A stretch of 64,000 nt of DNA from Atherinomorus stipes (taxonomy: Eukaryota > Chordata > Actinopteri > Atheriniformes > Atherinidae): contig JALJCO010003046.1 in the NCBI GenBank assembly GCA_023101725.1, positions 1-64,000 on the forward strand, written 5' to 3'. Of the stretch, positions 54,917-64,000 are shown piece after piece. Under the pieces are notes generated by a model. It did no database searches. It saw nothing but the letters and a program-made list of their open reading frames with translations, and was not told the DNA's origin. The translations under genes were made by a program, and so were the position numbers. Each line of letters starts with the position of its first letter. Within the stretch, counting starts at the first letter, position 1.

Positions 54917-55132
54917 AATGGGCTATATGCCCGGCTCTACTACTTCCTGAACTTCAGACAGCACCTTTGCTTCCTGTCTTTCATTACTGGTTGAACTAAT
55001 TACTCCAGGTGTGTCTGGCCAGTTACTGAGGTCAGGCACACCTGGGTTAATCAGTTCATCCAGTCACAACAGACAGGAAGCAAAGGTGCTGTCTAAAGTT
55101 CAGGAAGTAGTAGAGCCGGGCATATAGCCCAT
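54917..55132. repeat. 216-bp palindromic foldback element
   Basis: The outer 67 bases of each arm match at about 63 positions (for example GGGCTATATGCCCGGCTCTA, then CTTCCTGAAC and CACCTTTGCTTCCTGTC). The inner arms continue with CAGGTGTG(T/C)CTG. It interrupts an L1 ORF2 remnant. Confidence 0.85.
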
Positions 55133-55480
55133 TGTCTGTTGTGTTCTTATTGCAGTGGAAGCAAATGTTCGAAGGTGACAGACCCATCTTGAACATTCTC
55201 TGTCCTGTGTAATGGACTCTGTGTAAAACCTTGAATTGTATCAGTTGCATATTTAAGTTTTTAGTCATTAGAAATGTGTTTAAACATATCTGTGTCCATG
55301 AGTTTTGGTTAAGAGTTCTGGACAAGTCAGCCTCCCACTTTGAAGTTGCTCCAAACTTAAACCCCTCTGGAGAGATCTGGTTAATGCTGTTTGGGCCCTT
55401 CTGAAAAGGAGGTAAATGTCAACACAATGATGCTTCGGTAGGTTTAGTGTTGGATGTAGCATGCAACTACATTTAAGCAA
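55133..55480 (-). pseudogene. L1-type ORF2 C-terminal fragment
   Basis: On the minus strand the translation gives NMQLIQFKVLHRVHYTGQRM, then MGLSPSNICFHCNKN. This is the C-terminal L1 ORF2 region before the cysteine knuckle, the same region as QFKIIHRLHWSRLKL in the full-length element. An upstream piece (55,280-55,480) is in another frame. It is cut by the foldback element at 55,132. A different, older L1 family than the 33-39 kb copy. Confidence 0.72.
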
Positions 55481-56897
55481 ACAATTGTTTTTAAATTATC
55501 AAGATAAATTGAAGTTGACAGATGTAGACGTTTATTCTAATTTGTAGTGGTGCAAAAACAATATTAGGAAATTTATAATGAGAGGAAAAGAATTAGAGGC
55601 CATTAAGGGCCAACAAGCAATTATTCATCAGGAGGAAAAGCAAAACACTGCCTGTCACTTTCAATTCCATCACCAGATTTTAGTTTTGTTTACCTGCAGG
55701 TTTAATCACTGCCTTCTTTAGAAAATGTATTTTCTAGTCATGGCTTGACAGAGATGCAGACGGGGGTTCGGTGACCTGAAGCTGCACATGTTGTCACGCT
55801 GGCGGGAAGAAAAGCTCATGTTTTACAGCTGCAGGTCAAACAGCTGCAGAAAGCAGCGAGTTGTAGTGTAAAGGTGCGTGACGAGCTCAGGTGGTGAACA
55901 ATTCACCATCCTTGCCCCACATTAGTCACTCATTTACTCAGCTGAGACTCGTCTTTGTTGCCTTGTTTATCCCTACCTCTGTGCCTAAATGGATTTCCCA
56001 CTTCTGCTTCAGTGTCATGAATGTGTTTAACGACAGTTCTTATATACTGTAAATTATATGCATGGCTGGATTAACCTGCTGGGGGCCCCCCCAAGGCAAA
56101 ATAAGGGATGGGCAAAGTCCCCTCACCTCCAGTTTTTAGTTATGCATGACTTTTTTTAAGTTTTATGTCAAAGAATTGTTCAGGTAGAAATATTGACATA
56201 ATGCTTCTGGCCACAATAACTGGAGTGAAAAACAGATATCGTGACAGTCCTGAAAATGTTTGCTGGACAAAGCCAAGCTAAGGTTTGGTAGCGTCTTCTC
56301 ATTCATCCATTTACGGGCTTTATGGCACAGACTATCATCTTAAAGGATGCAGAGAGATGTCTGATAACGCTGTCTTTGAGCAGCCCTTGGAGAATGTAAA
56401 GAAAAATCTAATGCAGGTATCCTTATCCAACAGCTCGTCATCACGTCTGTCCAAATGGTAACCAATAAAAAGATGCAGCACAGACATTTTGGCAACTCGT
56501 TAGGTCACCGTTGTTCTTCAGCACAGTCTCTTACTAACTTTTGCTTTTCTGTGCAAATGTAAAAAGTTCTGTTAACAAGATCAGCGCCAGTACAAGTTTG
56601 GGCACATCTGTTGTTTCCTTGGAAACGAGGAAATAAACAGTGCACGTTTTGCCCCCAAAACTGAGGCGTACAATGTTTATGCTGCCATCCAAAAACACAT
56701 GCTTTCCTGTCTGCGCATACATAAAACAGCAGGATTACTGGAAAATCTTCACCCTTGGAAGCTGTTTTCACTGGCTGAAAACTGTGTTTTGTGTGAACGA
56801 AAGGAGTGAACAAACAGAGGAATCTGCATTTTTAAACAAAATTGGACATTTGGACGGATCAACGCACCTAGCCAGCATTTCCATGTGAGGCCCATAA
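55481..56897. other. No recognised feature
   Basis: Unassigned intergenic sequence. The 102-codon minus frame at 56,505-56,813 and its plus-strand partner show no motif. Confidence 0.45.
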
Positions 56898-57122
56898 GGG
56901 TTCAATTTTGGCTGCATATGAGGAACCCAAGTGGGTTTGTCCACAGTTTCCATGTGGGTTTCCACATATGGGGCCCATGTAACTTGAACTACATGAGATC
57001 TGCAAATTTGCCCAGTTTAAGCCCATGCCCATTCAAATACTTATAGGTTATATGGGCCACCATGGAAACCATGCACAAGCCCACTTGGGTCCCTCATATG
57101 CAGATATGCAGCCAAAATTCAA
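56898..57122. repeat. Imperfect foldback element (225 bp)
   Basis: TTCAATTTTGGCTGCATATG, then GAACCCAAGTGGGTTTGT and CAGTTTCCATG at the left are mirrored by CATGGAAACC, CAAGCCCACTTGGGTCCCTC and GCAGCCAAAATTCAA at the right. Confidence 0.75.
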
Positions 57123-59068
57123 AGGGGAAATTTTTTTTTTTTTTTTTTTTTTGCAACCTGGACCTATTTTCTAGCATGAAATACGTTCATTTACTCACCC
57201 AGACAGTTTTGGTGCAAATTGAACTCCTTCAGGAGATATTTAGATCCACTCGAGATGAGCGTATGTCCAGTAAGATGTAAGTGATGCGGGCAACCTTGCG
57301 CAGCCTCTAAATAAGGCATTATCTGCCACAAACTCCTTCATTTCACCAATGTTTTGTTACCAAACATTAGTCAAACCCCCTGTGAGCTCAAAGGGGTTAC
57401 TAGCGTAAAACTGAGAAAGATGGCGTTTTCAGAGAGAGAATTTTTTTTGCTTTGAAGGTTTTTTTTATCATTCAGAAGTAGATATAGCCTCAAAAAAAAT
57501 AATTAGCCTAACTGATTAACATTTGGGATTACTTTGGGCTCCTATTTCAAAGAGATGTTAAATACTTATCAGCTTGTAACTTCCACATCATCTGACATCT
57601 AACAAAATGAAGTAATTCTTAACGTTTAGGCTATTTCAGTATTAGTGTGTTCATATTTTTAAATTCTCATTTATTTTGAGGCAGCTATATGAGGAAAAAA
57701 GTGTAATATCACGGCGGAGTAATGAACAAAGCGCTGAATGTCAGCTGATATGGATTTATACAAGACTATGCACATATACTGTAAGAAAAACACGAGACAT
57801 CAAAAAAACGTTATAAATATTATATTTAACAAATTATGAATGAGAAATAAATCAAATAATGCTTAAAACAACATCAATCAGCAGTGGGCTTTTTATAGTC
57901 TGATAAACTGTGAACTAAAATAGGCCTACAAAGGAGAATGATAGCAGATTCCTGGCAGACAGCTGATCTATGTAAACAGCCATTAACATGTAAAAAAAAA
58001 ATTGTCCTATTTGATAGACAAGTTTTTTACATCGGAAATATTTGAATTAACATTGGATTTATGTCTAAAATGTATCACATTGTTATGAGAGGGAAACACT
58101 CGCATGCGTGTCCTCACAAATCACACGTATTGCTGGACGTTGCTGCAGACTGCACGTCGGCATTTCACGTTTATTCTTTAAGTTTTCTTTTTTGCTGTTT
58201 GATGCCACAGCTTGCCTTCTTTCCCCGGCTCAGCATCGTGGGCATTCTGAGCTCGCAAGGTGCTGGTGACGGGTCCTGCACGTGATTGCTGCGCAGGCGT
58301 TTGCAGAGCTCAGAAATGAACCGGTGCAACTCCGGTAGAGGTTCAGCGCATTCAGTACAGCGATGTCCTACACATGATGGAGCAGTCAACAGTCCACTTT
58401 CTAGTTGCAGCTCGAAATACTACTGCCTCAGCATCTTGTAGGCATGATCTGGGTCATCTATCCCGATCTAAAGACTGTATTATGGGCTGCTGTTGTATTG
58501 TAAAATAGTTAAAAGTTTGTTGATTTACTGAACTCGGTAAAGTTACTTATCTGGGTTTGTTAGTCACGACAAAAGGCTAAATTAATTAAGCCAAGTTCTC
58601 TTTATCATTTGTTCGTGGCAGAACTCGGTTGCCTAGCAACACTGGCGCTGTGCCGCTGCGGCTGCTCTCAGCGTTTTACATTGTTTTCTATGGGGTAAAA
58701 ATGACCCCCTTTTGCGGTTCTAGGCACAAATGATCACATTTTTTTCTTTTATTTTGTATCACAGATATCCCAAAATTCACAAGATGTCAAAAATGATGAT
58801 TTCAGGAAAAGTCAGGAAGTTTGAGACAGATAGGGTTCAATTTAGCAGTTACATGAAATGTAATTGAAAATGCAGAGGGGGTGAAAATGACCCCTTGGCG
58901 GTTCTAGTGTTCATACATTATATTAGACATACACTGATCTCGAGTGGATCTAAATATCTCCTGAAGAAATTCAAGTTACACCAAAACTGTCTGGGTAAGT
59001 AAATGAACGTATTTCATGCAATAAAATAGGTCCAGTTATAAAAAAACAAAAAAACAAACTTCCCCATT
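57123..59068. mobile_element. Foldback element (39,290-39,629 family) split by a piggyBac-like insertion
   Basis: 57,123-57,385 is one arm plus loop (GGACCTATTTTCTAGCATGA, CATTTACTCACCCAGACAGT, GATATTTAGATCCACTC). 58,914-59,068 is the opposite arm (GAGTGGATCTAAATATCTCC, CCAAAACTGTCTGGGTAAGT). The piggyBac-like element occupies the gap. Confidence 0.7.
57386..58909 (-). mobile_element. piggyBac-like element, copy 2
   Basis: The right end GGCGGTTCTAGTG (58,897-58,909) is the complement of the CACTAGAACCGCC terminus, followed by TTCA where TTAA is expected. The subterminal TTTGCGGTTCTAG near 58,714 repeats the motif. The left end near 57,386 is decayed. It aligns with copy 1 apart from a ~38-base inverted segment and about 700 extra internal bases. 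The minus frame 58,171-58,389 is Cys-rich but not convincingly transposase. Confidence 0.6.
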
Positions 59069-59307
59069 AACCCTTATGGGCCCCTCATGGACGTGCTGGC
59101 TGGGCGCAACTCAAAACTTTTAAACTGGAGACTCCTTATCCATGTCCACTGCAGCGATACCCGTTGTACCTTCAAAGCAAATAGCGCATGCTAAATGCTC
59201 ATTTAGATACTAATGTTTGCACCTGTTATCTATTGCAGTCTATTTACACCACACCCTATTTAACGTTCTTTATTAGAGACCTTAGTAAATCAGGCCCTTA
59301 GAATGTA

Positions 59308-59462
59308 TTTCAGAAACTGCTGATCATGTCCACCCTTGAAGCAGATGGGCTACAGCAGCAGATCAGACCGTCAGTCCTGTCAGCTAAGAACAGGAAACTG
59401 AAGCTACACAAAAACTGGACAAAGCCACAAAGAATTAACACAGTTCTGAAGGGAAGAAGTTG
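59308..59462 (+). mobile_element. Tc1-like fragment (family of 23,402-24,604)
   Basis: ATTTCAGAAACTGCTGATC, then GAAGCAGATGGGCTACAGCA and GTCAGCTAAGAACAGGAAAC match two separated parts of the 23,402 element with the middle deleted. Confidence 0.75.
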
Positions 59463-60772
59463 TCCAACTCAATAGCAAGTGGACAAGCATGTAGGCTATC
59501 TTGAAGTTGTGAGAGTAGGATTTCTTTTTCTTTTTTTTTCTTCAAGTATATATATTACAATCAATATCTGAGAGAGAACAGCAGTCACATTTGTTTTACT
59601 ATCTGCCTTCTGGTTCTGACGGGTTCTGTTAGCCTGGTTCTCAGATGGAGAGCTTGTCTGCTACAGCTGTGTTGTTACCATGACAACCACTCTGTTTCCT
59701 GTTCAACCACCGTATCTTTCAGGCAGTCTGCATATAACTGCATATCTTTATCTATTTACTTTCCAAAATAATGAAAATTGTATAAATAAATAATGATACA
59801 CTTCATATATGGCACACTTCATACAAAGAGTCATCGAAGTGCTTCAACAACCAAACAAACACAAACATCAAAGTAGAAAATAAATGAAAAACGAAAGAAA
59901 GTCAGAAGCTGGAGATAAAAGGAGACACAGTGGGGAAAATAATATATTTGTAAAAATAATGGGATAAATAGGATAAAAGCCTTTGCATAAAAGCGAAGCT
60001 GTAAAAATAGGTTTGAAGAAGAGAACAGATGACACCACCCATCCCCCCTTTCTTTCATTCTCTTTTCTCCCCATCAGCCTCTCTCTCATCTGCCAACTGC
60101 TGCAGTGTAGATGAAGTGTTGCTCTTGTTTTAATTATGCAGAGGAGGCTGCAGAGCAGGACATGACATGTTTCAGTGTTGTCCCCAATTAGGCCAGTAGT
60201 AGAGTGAGGAGAATGAAGAGGAAAGACAGGTATTTTTTATGACAGAAAACCTGAAAAACACAATCAAATGAATGCACAAACCTTATTTTTGTGAGGAAAA
60301 AAACAAAGTTTCCTAAGGACGCACTCAAAGTGGAACTCTAAACTGAGGAGCACCGACAACTCGCTGGTCTCCAGAAAAACATGTCATTATTTTCCTTTTC
60401 CGGACTTATCAAGTAGCTTTGGTGAAACCAAGGCAAAAGAAAATGAATAAAGATTGCAATAATTAGATAAATAAATCAAACAGGTGGAAAAAGTAGAAAC
60501 AACGAAGCTAAACAAAACAAACAAACAAAAAAAGCTAAAAAGCAGCTAAAAACATGACAGGACAAGTAAAAAAGATCAAAAATTGAAAGAAGATAAAAGT
60601 CAAGTTTAAGATTAAACGAAAACTCAAGTGAATGCACACAAAACAAAACAAGTACAGTTGTTTCTTCGCTCTGCACACAAATTGGCAGGTTTGGTTCCAT
60701 AAAAGACTCATCTAAAAACCAAAGAATTTGCCTTTTATCCGGTCATAGATTCCAGGAACCGCAACTGTCTGA
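59463..60772. other. No recognised feature; A-rich stretch
   Basis: A-rich plus strand (59,820-60,010 and 60,460-60,640) gives T-rich hydrophobic frames on the minus strand that are composition artefacts. No gene. Confidence 0.5.
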
Positions 60773-61567
60773 CAGTGTGTTCAGACCAAGTGCGATTTGG
60801 GCGTCAAAAACGCGCTCGACGCCCAAAGTTGGACGCCGTGTCATTAAAAGTCTGACGCCTGTTTCCCCGCGTCTTGACGCCCTGATGTGCCAGCCAAGCA
60901 GCGCTCGCCGCGCCGTGGGTCTGTCTGCACCATGGCAGGTGCAGGAGAGAGAGCGGCTCGGCTTAATGTGATAAATAAAGCAGGGAACGTCGTCGTCGGA
61001 CATCTCTGCTCTGTGTCCGGTTCACCAAATGATTCCAGGTGTTCTGACTGTGATGAGTTTCATCATTTACTCCAGGAGCTGCTGGCGAGCGGCACTTTCA
61101 GCCGTCTGATCCGGCCCAGTTTAACAACCCGCTGTCCCGATGCGGGGCAGCATTATCAGCCCAGTACATCCCATCAGGACAGCAGATCATCAAACCACCA
61201 TTCAGAAACCGGGACCGGACACAGATCACAGTTTATCCTCCTCTGTCTTCAGAGAGAGAGGAGAGTCCCCTGGTTCTTCTGCGTGTTTCCTCTCCTGTCA
61301 GAAAAAGTGTGTCTGTGTCATGACTCGCTCTGATTGGTCGACGCCCCGCGTCAAGACGCCAAAGTTCAGATTTTCCAACTCCGGCGTCTGACACCCCTAA
61401 CGCTGAACATCTCAAAACTTGACGTGCTAACGCCCTAGACGCGCTGCGCCCGACGCGCGAAACGCGCCGCAAGAAAGGCCGACGCTCCTTGACGCGCGTC
61501 GGCCATTGACTTTGCATGTAAACCTGACGCCCTTGACGCCCAAATCGCGCTTGGTCTGAACACACTG
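60773..61567. mobile_element. PIF/Harbinger-like element with GACGC-rich ends
   Basis: Terminal inverted repeats of about 35 bases match at 34 positions (CAGTGTGTTCAGACCAAG, then GCGATTTGGGCGTCAA). TGA flanks both sides (60,770-60,772 and 61,568-61,570). Both subterminal regions are crowded with GACGCC/GGCGTC words. The interior (60,887-61,333, 148 codons, +) includes EFHHLLQEL, which resembles a stretch near the start of PIF/Harbinger (HARBI1-like) transposases, but the rest is not recognisable. Assignment rests on the 3-bp duplication and that block. Confidence 0.7.
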
Positions 61568-62003
61568 TGATGGATAACATCTACAGTAAACTTGTCCAAA
61601 GCACAACCTTTAATCCTTAATCAGTGAGATGTTGAAGTATTTGTGACAAGATTTTATGGCAAGTAATTTAAAATGTAGTGCCAAAATTGACCAGGGCACA
61701 AATCGTTAGGAAATTAAAAGCACAGCAGCAAAAAATCCCCTGATGTCAAAATTACCCCCGTAACTGAGAAGGCATTCATGTTGCTTATGTTGACATGCTG
61801 GTGCCCAGTTTTTCTTTTGCAAACTAGTCTGGGGCTAGTTTACATATTAAAGGGGAATTCCGCTTGTCCTTTCATATATGTCAGTGATGGAGAAAGGAAT
61901 TTTCAAGATAGCTCCAGTATTCATCCAGGCAGGCAGCCTAGCAGCAGCCTAGTAGCCCAGCTAATGATACAGTAAGTATGGGGCAACTGGCCCCTGCATC
62001 TAA
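61568..62003. other. No recognised feature
   Basis: Unassigned intergenic sequence between two PIF/Harbinger-like elements. Confidence 0.45.
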
Positions 62004-62607
62004 GGAAGCATTCACAAAGCTTTTTTGATTAGAATCAGAGTCCGTTTGCTAGGAAAGTCCACTTCATTTAAGAGAGTTGTGAATGCACAAACAGCCTCTG
62101 ATCCAGAACAAACAACCGGACTCGGTCTGCCTACAAACGCGGGTCTCAGTCCGATTCAAGTGAACCAAAGACAGGAAGTGGACTACAAATTGCATTGGCA
62201 TTGTAGGTAAAACAACGTGGGTAAATACTACGACAACAAGCACACGTGTGGGACTGCAGGACCTATAAAGTTATGGCTCGTGGTCAGACGTGGAGTTACA
62301 AAGAAATGAAAGCTTTAGTCGATATTTAGTCTGATGAAAGCATATCCCAGCTCCTCGTACAAAAATAATGTTGTTTTTGTGGAGGAAACAGAAGTTTCCT
62401 CGACAAACCTTCTTGTTCCTGCGTCTTGTCCTCGCCTACGGTGAATCCGAATGTAACGCTACCTGAGATTCTTGGCCCGTTTGGCTATAGTGCAACGTGA
62501 ACGCGATCTCGGTCTGGAAGACCACCCCCACCCCCAGCCAAACCGAGTCCCCAAACGGACTGAGTCTATGGACTATACTCTACGGACTTTGCTTTCTGAA
62601 TGCGTCC
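62004..62607 (+). mobile_element. PIF/Harbinger-like element with TAA duplication
   Basis: GGAAGCATTCACAAAGC and (reverse complement) GGACGCATTCAGAAAGC are inverted ends. TAA flanks both sides (62,001-62,003 and 62,608-62,610), the classic PIF/Harbinger target. A short SANT/MYB-like start lies inside at 62,273, fitting the second protein encoded by this superfamily. Confidence 0.78.
62273..62329 (+). pseudogene. MYB/SANT-like protein start of a Harbinger element
   Basis: ATG opens MARGQTWSYKEMKALVDI, then a stop. The WSxxExKAL pattern is the first helix of a MYB/SANT-like domain as found in the DNA-binding partner protein of Harbinger transposases. The frame would continue SDESIS past the stop. 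The rest is deleted. Confidence 0.5.
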
Positions 62608-62949
62608 TAACTTCACTCTAAAAACTTGCTTTTTTTTTCCACACTGAAGGGCTCGGATAGTCTCAACAAGAGTCCGACAACATACTAGAGAGGATAAATG
62701 AACGGAGGTGTCTACATTACCTGGCAATTGTTATTTGTTTTGGTGTCTGTGTTTGTGTTCGGGATGCTAAAAAACATATCTCGTTCCCAAATCACGCGAT
62801 AACTCTGCATCCCCCACCAGTGTTTTGATGCAAGTTAACGTGTGATTAGATATCGCGAATATGCTATTTATTTCTGAGAGGTTATTGTGAGCCTTAAATT
62901 AGAAGTTATCTCCTCAGGCCAATCCACCCACATTCAATTTTATAACAGG
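62608..62949. other. No recognised feature
   Basis: Unassigned sequence preceding the LINE fragment. Confidence 0.4.
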
Positions 62950-64000
62950 ATAACAGGTGTCGCATAATAGTGACGTCATTTTTAACACCAGCCTGAGACA
63001 GAACAGAGTTCCTGTGCTGTGGAAAACATCCTGTCTTGTTCCATCCCCAAAAAACCAAAACCAGGTGAAAAAAAAGAACACAGAAGAGGTGCTCTCACAT
63101 CTCACCATGAAAGTCCTGGAGAGACTCTTACTGGCTCACCTCAACAAGCAAGTCAACACCTTTCAGGACCCATTACAGTTCGCATATCGTAATGGGCTTG
63201 GGGTTGAAGACGCCATCATCTTCTTGCTTCAGAGAGCTCACTCTCATCTGGACCAGTCAGGCAGCACTTTGAGGGTCATGTTCTTTGATTTTTCAAGTGC
63301 ATTTAATACTATTCAGCCTGCTTTGCTATGTCAGAAGCTCCATAACTTCCAGGTGGATCCCTCCACAACCACCTGGATTTCTGACTACCTCACAAACAGA
63401 CCACAGTTTGTGAGACTGAAAGGTTGTGTGTCTGAGATGGTGATCAGCAGCACTGGAGCACCACAAGGGACTGTACTCTCACCATTCCTCTTTACACTGT
63501 ACACCTCAGACTTCCAGTACAACTCTGAGTCCTGTCATCTGCAGAAATACTCTGATGATTTTGCAGTTGTGGGGTGTATCAGTGATGGACAAGAAGCCGA
63601 GTACAGGGAACTGGTCAATCAGTTTGTGAAATGGTGCAGTAACAATCAGCTCATCTTAAATACCAGCAAGACTAAAGAGATGATTGTTGACTTCAGGAGG
63701 AGCAAGAATAAGCAGCATAGTCCTGTCTACATCCTGGAAGAGGAGGTGGAGGTGGAGGTGGTGGAGAACTACAAATACCTTGGAGTTCAGCTGGACAACA
63801 GACTCGATTGGAAATGCAACAGTGACTACATCTACAAGAAAGGTCAGAGCAGACTCTACTTCTTAAGGAAGCTGAGATCATTCAACGTCTGCACCAAGAT
63901 GTTGCAGATCTTCTACAAGTCTGTTGTGGAAAGTGCAATTAGCTTTGCAGCATCTGCTGGGGAAGCAGCATCAGAATCAGAGACTTGAAGAAACTAAACA
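62950..64000 (+). pseudogene. L2/CR1-type LINE reverse transcriptase, 5'-truncated, running off the window
   Basis: An open frame (62,957-63,988, 343 codons) holds most of the RT domain: VPVLWKTSCLVPSPK, FQDPLQFAYRNGLGVEDAI, motif A FFDFSSAFNTIQ, motif B GAPQGTVLSPFLFTLYTSDF, motif C KYSDDFAVVG, then WCSNNQLILNTSKTKEMIVD and YKYLGVQLDNRLDW. The motif A and C aspartates are present; the usual YADD reads YSDD. The first Met lies in LINE sequence upstream of RT and no endonuclease precedes it, so it is 5'-truncated. Near 63,950 the homology moves to another frame (IRIRDLKKLN), a frameshift just before the stop at 63,986. The element continues beyond the window. Confidence 0.88.

Noticed and set aside
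56505..56888. Overlapping open frames on both strands near 56.5-56.9 kb
   Set aside because: No recognisable motif in either frame and no repeat homology; left unassigned.
59831..60700. Hydrophobic minus-strand frames resembling membrane proteins
   Set aside because: They arise from A-rich plus-strand DNA (TTT/CTT codons) and show no conserved features.
1..64000. LTR retrotransposon, endogenous retrovirus or CRISPR array
   Set aside because: No paired long terminal repeats, gag/pol motifs or regularly spaced short repeats were found. The only regular array (21,412-21,596) is a gapless tandem repeat.

Overview
This window looks like repeat-dense nuclear DNA from a ray-finned (teleost-type) fish. 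That rests on its contents: several Tc1/mariner families, hAT elements with BED-finger remnants, PIF/Harbinger-like and piggyBac-like elements, short non-autonomous elements, L2/CR1-type and L1-type LINEs, and many microsatellites. The species cannot be told. I found no host protein-coding exon, rRNA, intact tRNA, CRISPR array, bacterial operon or LTR retrovirus. All recognisable coding capacity belongs to transposons.

Layout. 1-12 kb: foldback elements, a 65-bp hairpin, a decayed Tc1 mosaic (7.2-9.1 kb) carrying a TTAA-flanked short element and LINE pieces, an L2-type LINE 3' end, and a textbook hAT short element (11,131-11,550). 12-20 kb: a three-layer nest in which a Tc1 terminus is split by a hAT element (14,777-17,622) that is split by a second hAT (15,392-16,803), then a hAT with a BED-finger fragment. 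20-28 kb: an LINE RT remnant broken by a G-rich retroposed insertion (21,059-22,577) with a 37-bp tandem array, a nearly full-length Tc1 (23,402-24,604), and hAT pieces among TA microsatellites. 33.4-39.1 kb: a full-length L1-type LINE on the minus strand with a 19-bp target duplication, intact ORF1 and an ORF2 interrupted by one extra base in a homopolymer. It is by far the youngest and most complete gene-bearing unit. 41-43 kb: a minus-strand Tc1 with two short elements nested in it, each with clean target duplications. 45.2-46.6 kb: a pair of ~375-bp inverted arms around a 619-bp spacer. 48-59 kb: two piggyBac-like copies, one carrying a short element and one sitting inside a foldback element, plus another Tc1 and several palindromic elements. 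60.7-62.6 kb: two elements with 3-bp target duplications that I assign to PIF/Harbinger. The window ends inside an L2/CR1-type reverse transcriptase (62,950 to the edge).

The genes do not form a pathway. The L1 ORF1p and ORF2p would act together in target-primed reverse transcription. The DNA elements are mostly non-autonomous or dead. The nests give a readable relative chronology. No previously undescribed multi-gene system is evident. The most unusual structures are the long inverted-repeat element, the G-rich retroposon with its tandem array, the perfect hairpin, and a micro-inversion between two piggyBac-like copies. All family assignments come from motifs and repeat comparison by eye, and no database search was run.
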